Position numbers and translations under genes: made by a program. From an uncultured Sphingomonas sp. (GTDB lineage Bacteria > Pseudomonadota > Alphaproteobacteria > Sphingomonadales > Sphingomonadaceae), in assembly GCA_913777325.1 (NCBI GenBank), contig CAJYSA010000094.1, positions 1 to 59,649 on the forward strand: a stretch of DNA of 59,649 bases. The letters run 5' to 3'. This document shows, one piece after another, positions 23,900 to 31,879 of the stretch. The notes beneath the pieces are model-generated. The model was given only the letters and a program-made list of their open reading frames with translations. It did not search any database and had not been told where the DNA came from. How positions within the stretch are numbered: the first letter of the stretch is position 1; each line of letters starts with the position of its first letter.

Positions 23900-26800
23900 A
23901 TGTCCGATCGTCATTTTCGAGCGGGGCTGCCCGCGCGACGCCTGATGCCGTTGCTGCTGGCAACCGCAGGCCTCAGCATTGCCACGACGGCGCAGGCGCA
24001 AGATACGACACCCGCCACCGCGCCAGCGGTCGCCGCCGATGCCGAGACGCAGGACAGTTCGGTGACGGACACTAACGTCGGGACGGCGCAGGATGCCGGC
24101 GCGGGTGACATCGTCGTCACCGGCTATCGCCGGTCGATCGAAGAAAGCCTGAGCCGCAAACGCGAGGCGAATGCGTTCGTCGATGTCATCACCGCCGAGG
24201 ATATCGGCAAGTTTCCCGACAAGAACGTCGCGGATTCGCTCCAGCGCGTGCCGGGCATCATCATCGATCGTGACGGCGGCGAAGGTTCGCGCGTCAGCAT
24301 CCGTGGCCTGCAATCGGACCTGACGCTGACACAGCTGAACGGCAATTTCATCGCGTCCGCCGACGACAACGAGCCGTCGCGTTCGTTCAACTATCTGCTG
24401 CTGCCATCGAACATGATCGGCAGCGTCGACGTGTTCAAATCGCCGGAAGCGCGGCTGGACGAAGGCGGCGTCGGCGGCACGATCATCCTCCACACGCGCC
24501 GGCCGCTCGACCTGAAGTCGCTGAGCGGCTTCGTGTCGGTCGAGGGGACGTACGCCGACGTGACCCGTAAGGTGCAGCCGCAGATCGGCGGGCAATTGTC
24601 GTGGAAGAACGCGGAGGAGACGCTCGGCTTCCTGGTGGGCGCGACCTATCAGGAGCGGACGGTGCGCGACCATCGCGCCGCGGCATCGAGCTGGAACTGG
24701 TGGACCTACGACCGGGCGAAGGAGCCGGCGACCGACGTGAACGGCAATCCCTATGCCAACGACGATGCGATCTCATATTGGCCGGAGGATACCGGTGCGA
24801 CGACGCAGGCGGGGCAGCGGTTCTCGGGTTATTGGGCGCCGCAGCAGGTCAGCCAAACCGTTACCGAGCAGAACCGCAAGCGGCTGGGCATCCAGGCGAC
24901 CGCGCAGATGAAGCCCTTCGACGACTTTACCGTCACCGCCAATTATTTCCGCTTCCAGGTCGACGACGACTATATCAGCAACGGCATCCAAATCCCGGAG
25001 TGGGGATATGGCAACTTCTTCTCGGGCGCGACGCTCGACAAGAGCGGCACGATCTTTCAGTCCGCACAGTTCCAGGTGCCCGCCGACGGCACGGGATGCC
25101 GCGTGCAGGTTGGCAACCAGCCGCCGTGTACGATGGAGACGCCGCAGATCTACGGCACCTACAGCCGCGAGAAAGCGGTTTCGAACACGTTCGATGTCGA
25201 AGGCGCATTCAAGCGCGACCGGTTCGAAGCGGTGTTCAAATTGGGCAAGACGCGCGCGACCGGCGGCCCTTCGGCACGGTTCAGCGTTGCCGCCAAGCCG
25301 CGCGTCGTGAACGGGATCACCGGGATCAACGGCAACCAGTTCAGCGCTTGGACCTTCACCGACCAGTCGGCGAACTTCGCATTCTCGCCGGACCTGCAGG
25401 ACAATATCAACAAGGGGCTGACGCAGATCGACCTGGGTTCGACCAATTCGTCGTTCAACCGCAGCTCGATCGCGCAACGCTATGCGCAGCTCGACCTGAC
25501 CCGGCGTTTCGAGACGTTTCTGGATTCGGTACAGGTCGGTGCGAAGTGGCGCGACGGGCAGGTCAACCGCGCAACCGGACGCAACGAATGGTACGCCGAT
25601 CCGGTTACCGAGCTGCGCTATCAGGATACGCCGGGCGCCGCGACGACGCGACCGGGCTTCTTCTTCGACAATCCGTTGGGCAATATCGCCGGCGGGTTCA
25701 GCGGCAACGCTTTTCCGGCGATCAACTTCCGCAACTACCTGAACTATCTCACCACCACCTACGGCGAAGCGGTGCGCGTCGACGAAACCGGCTTCGTCTA
25801 TGGCATCGGCGAGCGGATCTGGGCGGGCTATGCGCAGGCGAACTTCAAGGCGGAGCGGTTCCGCGGCAATCTGGGCCTGCGCTACGTCAACACCCGCCAG
25901 ACCGGCGTGACGTCCGACCGGTTGCAGATCCTGAACGATTATTGCGTCAACGCGGAGGGGGGCCCGTTCGTGACCCCGCCGGTGGGCGCGGATGGCAATT
26001 GCATCACGCTACCACTGGCGCAGCGCGAGACGATCGTGAACACGCAGCTCGATCAGACGCGGACCTACAGCGATTGGCTGCCCAGCCTGAACGCGTCCTT
26101 CGACGTCACCGACAATTTGCTGCTGCGCGGCGCGGTCGCGCGGGTGATCGCGCGACCGGCATTCACCAACCTGGGGTCGCAGCGCAGCCTGACCTATCGC
26201 TCTCCGGAATATGCCTTCGACCGGCGGCAGTTCGGTGAACGCGAGGGCTGGTCGGGTTTGGGCGGCAACGGCGCGCTGAACCCGTTCAAGGCGTGGCAAT
26301 ACGACATCGGCCTGGAATGGTATTTCAAGCGTGGGTCGGTGCTAGGCGCGACCGCGTTCCGCAAGGATGTGTCGGACTTCATCGTGCCGTTGGTGCTGGA
26401 CGTCACGCAAACGGTGAATGGGCGACCGGAGCTGATCCAGCCGTACAGCACCGTCGCCAACGGTTCGAACGCGCGGTCGCAGGGCGTGGAGCTTTATGCG
26501 CAACACACCTTGCCGTTCGGCCTCGGCGCGCAGGTGAACTTCACCTACAACGACACGTCGGTGGCGCAGATCACGCTGGAAGGGCAGAATGTCGGCAGCT
26601 CGCCGCTGGTCGGCAGCGCCAAGACGCAGATCAACGGATCGCTGTTCTACGAGAACGACCGGATGCTGCTGCGCGCGTCGTATAATCGGCGCGGCGAGGT
26701 GGTGCGCGGGCTGCAATCCGGGTTGAACGTCTATGACGACCCTTACGAACAGATCGATCTGAACGCATCGTACAATCTGTTCGAGAATTTCGTGTTGAGC

Positions 26801-26926
26801 GCGTCGGTGATCAACCTCACGAAGTCCGAGCAACGCCAGCATCTCGGTAACGACACCGATGCACGGTTCATCTCGAACGTCTATTCCGGACGGCGTGCCT
26901 ATGTCGGCGTGTCGTACAAGTTCTGA
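23900..26926 (+). CDS. TonB-dependent receptor of a mannoside/glycan utilisation locus
   Basis: A 1,008-residue receptor of the Xanthomonas/Caulobacter type. Signal peptide at about residues 1-34 (ending TTAQAQ); TonB box-like GDIVVTGYR near residue 73. The plug contains GKFPDKNVADSLQRVPGIII, RVSIRGLQSDLTLTQLNG and NMIGSVDVFKSPEA. The barrel ends in YVGVSYKF. The ATG at 23900 is chosen because AGAGG lies just upstream and it yields the signal peptide. A strong intrinsic terminator follows at 26949, before the GH43 gene, so the receptor may be expressed more highly than the enzymes behind it. Its neighbours suggest import of mannose-containing oligosaccharides. Confidence 0.92.
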   Translation: MSDRHFRAGLPARRLMPLLLATAGLSIATTAQAQDTTPATAPAVAADAETQDSSVTDTNVGTAQDAGAGDIVVTGYRRSIEESLSRKREANAFVDVITAEDIGKFPDKNVADSLQRVPGIIIDRDGGEGSRVSIRGLQSDLTLTQLNGNFIASADDNEPSRSFNYLLLPSNMIGSVDVFKSPEARLDEGGVGGTIILHTRRPLDLKSLSGFVSVEGTYADVTRKVQPQIGGQLSWKNAEETLGFLVGATYQERTVRDHRAAASSWNWWTYDRAKEPATDVNGNPYANDDAISYWPEDTGATTQAGQRFSGYWAPQQVSQTVTEQNRKRLGIQATAQMKPFDDFTVTANYFRFQVDDDYISNGIQIPEWGYGNFFSGATLDKSGTIFQSAQFQVPADGTGCRVQVGNQPPCTMETPQIYGTYSREKAVSNTFDVEGAFKRDRFEAVFKLGKTRATGGPSARFSVAAKPRVVNGITGINGNQFSAWTFTDQSANFAFSPDLQDNINKGLTQIDLGSTNSSFNRSSIAQRYAQLDLTRRFETFLDSVQVGAKWRDGQVNRATGRNEWYADPVTELRYQDTPGAATTRPGFFFDNPLGNIAGGFSGNAFPAINFRNYLNYLTTTYGEAVRVDETGFVYGIGERIWAGYAQANFKAERFRGNLGLRYVNTRQTGVTSDRLQILNDYCVNAEGGPFVTPPVGADGNCITLPLAQRETIVNTQLDQTRTYSDWLPSLNASFDVTDNLLLRGAVARVIARPAFTNLGSQRSLTYRSPEYAFDRRQFGEREGWSGLGGNGALNPFKAWQYDIGLEWYFKRGSVLGATAFRKDVSDFIVPLVLDVTQTVNGRPELIQPYSTVANGSNARSQGVELYAQHTLPFGLGAQVNFTYNDTSVAQITLEGQNVGSSPLVGSAKTQINGSLFYENDRMLLRASYNRRGEVVRGLQSGLNVYDDPYEQIDLNASYNLFENFVLSASVINLTKSEQRQHLGNDTDARFISNVYSGRRAYVGVSYKF

Positions 26927-26948
26927 CGTTCGCTTCTGCTTCCCTCCT

Positions 26949-26979
26949 GGGTGACCGCGGTGCGGTCACCCACTTTTTT
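26949..26979 (+). terminator. Rho-independent terminator after the glycan receptor
   Basis: GGGTGACCGC, loop GGT, GCGGTCACCC form a perfect 10-bp stem, followed after two bases by TTTTTT. It lies 22 bp after the receptor stop and 18 bp before the GH43 start, so it probably attenuates rather than fully separates the downstream genes. Confidence 0.85.
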
Positions 26980-26996
26980 GTGAGAAGGGGCATTGC

Positions 26997-28064
26997 ATGA
27001 AAAGACGTACGGTGGGCCGGATGCTGATCACAGGCGCGGCGCTGCTTTCAGCCGGGGCATTGTGGGCCGCCAATCCGATTGTGCCGGGCTGGTATGCCGA
27101 TCCGGAGATCCGGATCTTCGCCGGCCGATACTGGATCTACCCGACCTATTCGGACGATCCCGCCGTTCCGGCGGCGGCGTCGCGCTTCTCCGAGCGGCAG
27201 CTTGAGGATCGCAAGCGGCGGATGGTGCGACCATCCTACGCCAAGCAGACGTTCTTCGACGCATTCTCGTCCCCCGATCTGGTGCATTGGACGAAGCACC
27301 GACGTGTCTTCGATGTCGAGAACGCCGCCTGGGCCGCCTATGCGATCTGGGCACCGTCGGCGATCGAAGCGAACGGTCGCTATTATCTGTTCTTCAGCGC
27401 CAACGACATCCAAAGCGATCGCGAAGTCGGCGGGATCGGGCTGGCGGTGAGCGATACGCCCGGCGGCCCGTTCAAGGATGCGCTGGGCAAGCCGTTGATC
27501 GGCGCATTCCACAACGGCGCGCAGCCGATCGATCCGTTCGTGTTCCGGGACGACGATGGGCAGGTGTATCTTTACTACGGCGGCTGGAAGCACTGCAACG
27601 TCGTGCGACTGACTGCCGATCTCTCATCGGTGGAGAAACATGCCGATGGGACGACCTTCAAGGAAATCACGCCGCCCGGCTATGTCGAAGGATCGTTCGT
27701 CATCAAGCGCAAGGGCGTCTATTATCTGATGTGGTCGGAGGGCGGCTGGACGGGCCCGGACTATCGCGTGGCTTATGCCACCGGCAAATCGCCGATCGGC
27801 CCGTTCACGAAGCGCGGCACGATCCTGGCGCAGGACATGAAGGTCGCGCGCGGGGCAGGGCATCATTCGGTGGTCAACGTGCCGGGCAGCGATGACTGGT
27901 ATATCGTCTATCACCGGCGTCCGCTTAGCGACGACAAGGGCGAGCATCGCCAGATCGCGATCGAGCCGATGCGTTTCGCCAAGGACGGCACGATCGTGCC
28001 CGTCAAGCTGACCCATACGGGCGTCACCATGCCGCGCCCGCTGCGACGAAAGGAAGATCGTTGA
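26997..28064 (+). CDS. GH43 family glycosidase, secreted
   Basis: A 355-residue enzyme with a signal peptide of about 24 residues (ending GALWAA). It is a single five-bladed propeller GH43 domain: the general-base Asp is in GWYADPEIRI, the pKa-modulating Asp in QPIDPFVFRDDDG and the general-acid Glu in GYVEGSFVIKR. GH43 members are usually arabinofuranosidases, xylosidases or exo-galactanases; the specificity here is not readable. AAGGGG precedes the ATG by seven bases. Its stop overlaps the start of the second GH92 gene by four bases, so these two are a coupled unit. GH43 with GH92 partners suggests a heteroglycan or a decorated mannan. Confidence 0.88.
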   Translation: MKRRTVGRMLITGAALLSAGALWAANPIVPGWYADPEIRIFAGRYWIYPTYSDDPAVPAAASRFSERQLEDRKRRMVRPSYAKQTFFDAFSSPDLVHWTKHRRVFDVENAAWAAYAIWAPSAIEANGRYYLFFSANDIQSDREVGGIGLAVSDTPGGPFKDALGKPLIGAFHNGAQPIDPFVFRDDDGQVYLYYGGWKHCNVVRLTADLSSVEKHADGTTFKEITPPGYVEGSFVIKRKGVYYLMWSEGGWTGPDYRVAYATGKSPIGPFTKRGTILAQDMKVARGAGHHSVVNVPGSDDWYIVYHRRPLSDDKGEHRQIAIEPMRFAKDGTIVPVKLTHTGVTMPRPLRRKEDR

Positions 28065-30391
28065 CCAGGAAGCTGATGCGCCAGGGGATTGCGGCACTGA
28101 GCGCGGGGACGATGATCGCCACGTCGGCGATGACCGTCGCGCAGGAGCGGCCGGCGGCGGCGATCGATCTGGTCAACCCGCTGATGGGCACCGACTCCAG
28201 CTACGAGCTGTCATACGGCAACACCTATCCGGCGATCGCGCTGCCGTTTGGAATGAACGCATGGACGCCGGTGACCGGCAAGATGGGCGACGGCTGGGGC
28301 TATACCTATAGTGCGCAACGCATCAACGGCATCAAGCAGACGCATCAGCCCAGCCCGTGGATGAACGATTACGCGGCCTTCGCGCTGCTGCCGATGACCG
28401 GTGCGTTGAAGGTGAGGGAGACCGATCGCGCATCGTGGTTCAGCCACAAGGCGGAGGTCAGCACCGCTTACGGTTACAAGGTCTATCTCGCCGATTATGA
28501 CGTGACCGCCGAGGTTGCGCCGACCGAACGCGCCGCGCACTTCCGTTTCACCTTTCCGAAGACCGAGCAGGCGCACGTGCTGCTGGACGGCTACGCCGGC
28601 GGATCGATGGTGTCGATCGACGTTAAACGACGGCGGATCACCGGCTATGTCCGCAACAATCACGGCGGGGTGCCCGCCAATTTCCGTAACTGGTTCGTCG
28701 CCGAGTTCGACCGCGACTTCACCGTGACGCGGACGTTCGACGGGGCTGGTACGGTGACGAACGGCCGCCGTGCCGAGGGCGATCATGTCGGCGCGGTGGT
28801 CAGCTTCGCGACGCGGGCGGGTGAGCAGGTGGCGGTGCGCGTCGCCTCGTCGTTCATCAGCGTGGAGCAGGCCGAGCGTAATCTGGACCGCGAGATCGGG
28901 CGGGACGATTTCACCGCCACGCAGGCGAAAGCCAAAGCGGCATGGGCGCGTGAGCTGGATCGGATCGCGGTCGACGATCCCGACCTCGACAATCGCCGCA
29001 CTTTCTATTCCGCGCTTTGGCGGATGCTGCAATTCCCGCGACAGTTCCATGAAATCGACGCGCGCGGGCAGCAAATCCATTACAGCCCCTATGACGGGCA
29101 GGTGCACGCCGGGCCGCTTTATACCGACAATGGTTTCTGGGACACGTGGCGCGCGGTCTTCCCGTTCTTCGCGCTGATGTATCCCGAGCGTGACGGCGAG
29201 ATCATGCAGGGGCTTGTCAACACCTACAAGGAGTCGGGCTGGCTCCCCGAATGGGCGAGCCCCGGACATCGCAGCGTGATGATCGGGTCGAACTCGGCCA
29301 ATCTGATCGCCGACGCCTATCTGAACGGCGTGCGCGGCTTCGACGTGAACACGCTCTACGAGGCCATGGTCAAGAACGCGACGACCTCACAGGGGCGGCC
29401 GCGCGATGCCAAGGGCAAGGTGCTGACCGCGGTGGGGCGCGAGGGCGTCGAACTGTACAATCAACTCGGCTACGTTCCCTATGACGTCGGGATCAACGAG
29501 AATGCGGCGCGGACACTGGAATATGCCACCGCCGATTTCTCGCTGTCGCGGCTGGCCGGCGCGCTCGGCAAGCGTGACGAGGCGCGCAAGTACGCCGCGC
29601 AGGCGCAGAACTACCGCAAGCTGTTCGACGCGCGGAGTGGGTGGATGCGCGGTCGCAATCGCGACGGCTCCTGGTCGACGCCGTTCAATCCGTACAAATG
29701 GGGTGACGCCTTCACCGAGGGAAATTCGGTGCATTACAGTTGGTCGGTGATGCAGGATGTGCAGGGCCTGATCGACCTGATGGGTGGGCGCGAGAAATTC
29801 GTCGCGCGGCTCGACTCCGTTTTCTCCACCCCGCCGATCTTCGACGACAGCTATTATGGACAGGTCATCCACGAGATCCGCGAGATGCAGATCGTCGACA
29901 TGGGGCAATATGCGCACGGCAACCAGCCAATCCAGCACATGATCTACCTCTATGACTGGGCCGGCGCGCCATGGAAGGCGCAATTCCACGCACGCGAGGT
30001 GATGCGAAAGCTCTATTCCTCGGCGCCCGACGGCTATCCTGGCGACGAGGATAACGGCCAGACCTCGGCCTGGTACGTCTTCTCGGCGCTGGGCTTCTAT
30101 CCGGTCACCCCGACGGTGGGGCAATATGCGATCGGCAGCCCGCTGTTCCGCTCGGTCCGGGTGACGATGCCGGGCGGCAAGGGGCTGACGATCGAGGCGC
30201 CGGGCAACAGCCGGGAGAATGTGTACATCCAGTCGGCGACACTCAACGGCGTGCGCCATGACCGGCCATGGCTATCGCGGGAGGCGTTGCAGGCCGGCGG
30301 CACGCTCCGCTTCGTCATGGGCCCGACGCCGAACAAGGCGTGGGGCGCCCGAGCGGCGGACGCGCCCTTTTCGATGAGCGCGGGCAAGTGA
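28061..30391 (+). CDS. GH92 family alpha-mannosidase-like enzyme (second, diverged copy), secreted
   Basis: A 776-residue GH92 protein. The start is taken as TTG 28061, overlapping the GH43 stop as TTGA and preceded by AGGAAG; an in-frame ATG at 28076 is an alternative. Signal peptide to about residue 28 (ending TVAQ). Motifs: DLVNPLMGTDSSYELSYG, VMIGSNSANLIADAYLNGV, FTEGNSVHYSWSVMQD, GYPGDEDNGQTSAWYVFSAL. Compared with the GH92 at 21126-23489, the conserved N-terminal loop (GTAGEGHTFPGA) and the GNDDLGQ segment are altered (GTDSSYELSYGNTYPAIA; GDEDNGQ), and WFVPQD is replaced by WSVMQD. It therefore belongs to a different subgroup and probably has another linkage specificity. Confidence 0.88.
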   Translation: MTRKLMRQGIAALSAGTMIATSAMTVAQERPAAAIDLVNPLMGTDSSYELSYGNTYPAIALPFGMNAWTPVTGKMGDGWGYTYSAQRINGIKQTHQPSPWMNDYAAFALLPMTGALKVRETDRASWFSHKAEVSTAYGYKVYLADYDVTAEVAPTERAAHFRFTFPKTEQAHVLLDGYAGGSMVSIDVKRRRITGYVRNNHGGVPANFRNWFVAEFDRDFTVTRTFDGAGTVTNGRRAEGDHVGAVVSFATRAGEQVAVRVASSFISVEQAERNLDREIGRDDFTATQAKAKAAWARELDRIAVDDPDLDNRRTFYSALWRMLQFPRQFHEIDARGQQIHYSPYDGQVHAGPLYTDNGFWDTWRAVFPFFALMYPERDGEIMQGLVNTYKESGWLPEWASPGHRSVMIGSNSANLIADAYLNGVRGFDVNTLYEAMVKNATTSQGRPRDAKGKVLTAVGREGVELYNQLGYVPYDVGINENAARTLEYATADFSLSRLAGALGKRDEARKYAAQAQNYRKLFDARSGWMRGRNRDGSWSTPFNPYKWGDAFTEGNSVHYSWSVMQDVQGLIDLMGGREKFVARLDSVFSTPPIFDDSYYGQVIHEIREMQIVDMGQYAHGNQPIQHMIYLYDWAGAPWKAQFHAREVMRKLYSSAPDGYPGDEDNGQTSAWYVFSALGFYPVTPTVGQYAIGSPLFRSVRVTMPGGKGLTIEAPGNSRENVYIQSATLNGVRHDRPWLSREALQAGGTLRFVMGPTPNKAWGARAADAPFSMSAGK

Positions 30392-30394
30392 GGA

Positions 30395-30420
30395 GAAAAG
30401 GGGCGGGCCATCGCCCGCTC
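30395..30420 (-). terminator. Intrinsic terminator for the chemotaxis operon, between convergent genes
   Basis: On the minus strand GAGCGGGC, loop GATG, GCCCGCCCC form a stem followed by TTTTCT, 75 bp beyond the stop of the chemotaxis protein gene. Read on the plus strand it is a stem without a T-run just behind the second GH92 gene, so it could serve both but is oriented for the minus strand. Confidence 0.65.
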
Positions 30421-30494
30421 TGGCATGTCGACATGCGTCGGGTTGCCGACATCGATCTGGACCCACCCTCCGCCTGGCTTCTCCAGGCCGCCGC

Positions 30495-31829
30495 TCAGCC
30501 ATAAGCGTGGCGGCGACCGCGATCGCTGACCACCGCGAGCCGGGGCGGGGCGGCGCCGAGCCGGAAGCGACCGACCTCCGACGCCAATGCCGCCGCCTCG
30601 CTGGCCAGGCTGCGGGCCGCCGCGGTCGCTTCCTCGACCATCGCGGCATTGCGCTGGGTCACGCCGTCCATTTCACCGACGGCGGTGTTCACCTGCTCCA
30701 GACCCTGCGACTGCTGCTTGGCCGCCTCCGAGATTTCGGCCACCAAGGTGCTGATCTCGCCGATCCGCCCGACGATCCGATCCAGCGAGCGGCCGGTTTC
30801 GCTGACCAGCGACACGCCGGCATCGACGGTGCGGACCGAGGCGGTGATGCGCTGCTTCACGTCCTTCGCCGCCTCCGCCGAGCGCTGCGCGAGTGCGCGC
30901 ACCTCGCTGGCGACGACCGCGAAGCCCTTACCCGCCTCACCGGCACGCGCGGCCTCGACGCCGGCGTTGAGCGCCAGCAAATTGGTCTGGAAGGCGATGC
31001 CGTCGATCACCGCGATGATGTCCGAGATTTCGGCGGAGGTGCGTTCGATGCCGGCCATCGCCTCCACCGCGCGGCGTACGACGTCCCCGGACTCGAGCGC
31101 CTCGTCACGCGCGCTGGTCACGATCTGGTTCGCGCGTCCGGCGGAACCGGCGGTCTCGCGCACGGTGACGGTGACCTGTTCCATGGCCGCCGCGGTCTCT
31201 TCGAGGCTGGCGGCCTGTTGTTCGGTACGCTGCGCCAGATCGTCCGAGGCGGCGCTGATCTCGCCGGAGCCGCGCCGGATACCCTCGACCGCGCCGGACA
31301 CCGACGTCAGCGTGGCGTGGAGCGCGGCGACCGCCTGGTTGAAGTCGTTACGGAGCGTCTGGAACGGCTCCTGCAACTCGACGTCGATGCGGACGGTGAG
31401 GTCGCCCTTCGCCAGCTTGGCCAGGCCTTCGCCCATCACCAATGCCATCTGTCGTTGCACGTCGCGCTCGCGAGCTGCCAGCGCGCTTTCGCGAAAGCTG
31501 GCCATCGCCTTCGTCATGCGACCGACGCAATCGCGATTGTCGGTGTAGCGCACCGGGCTGTCGAGATCGCCGGCCGCCAAGGCCTCCATTCGCATCACGG
31601 TGGCGACATATGGCGTGCAGATCAGCCGCGACGCCAGCAGCGTCAGCGCGCCGATCCCGGCCACGCCTGCGGTCCCGAAGCCGACGGCATAGAGTGGCGG
31701 GATGGCCGTCGCCCCCAGCGCGGTGGCGCCGAGAACGGCGACCATGCCGGCGGACATGAGGACGTAGAGCGTCGCGAGAATGCGAAACTTCACGCGGATC
31801 GGCGCGTCGTTCGAAAACCAGCCAATCAT
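30495..31829 (-). CDS. Methyl-accepting chemotaxis protein
   Basis: A 444-residue MCP without a large periplasmic sensor: two hydrophobic segments (about residues 17-40 and 45-68) are joined by a very short loop, followed by a HAMP-like region (VRMEALAAGDLDSPV, then GEGLAKLAKGDLTVRI) and a long signalling coiled coil. The conserved hairpin tip is intact (DGIAFQTNLLALNAGVEAAR, AGKGFAVVASEVRALAQRS). Lack of a periplasmic domain suggests it senses an internal or membrane signal. GGAGGA precedes the ATG. It lies 50 bp after the MHYT-GGDEF-EAL gene on the same strand, so the two are probably co-transcribed and may link chemotaxis with c-di-GMP. Confidence 0.93.
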   Translation of the reverse strand: MIGWFSNDAPIRVKFRILATLYVLMSAGMVAVLGATALGATAIPPLYAVGFGTAGVAGIGALTLLASRLICTPYVATVMRMEALAAGDLDSPVRYTDNRDCVGRMTKAMASFRESALAARERDVQRQMALVMGEGLAKLAKGDLTVRIDVELQEPFQTLRNDFNQAVAALHATLTSVSGAVEGIRRGSGEISAASDDLAQRTEQQAASLEETAAAMEQVTVTVRETAGSAGRANQIVTSARDEALESGDVVRRAVEAMAGIERTSAEISDIIAVIDGIAFQTNLLALNAGVEAARAGEAGKGFAVVASEVRALAQRSAEAAKDVKQRITASVRTVDAGVSLVSETGRSLDRIVGRIGEISTLVAEISEAAKQQSQGLEQVNTAVGEMDGVTQRNAAMVEEATAAARSLASEAAALASEVGRFRLGAAPPRLAVVSDRGRRHAYG

Positions 31830-31879
31830 GAGATATCCTCCTCATTCGATCAGATGATGCAAAGACCCATCTCGCGGCG

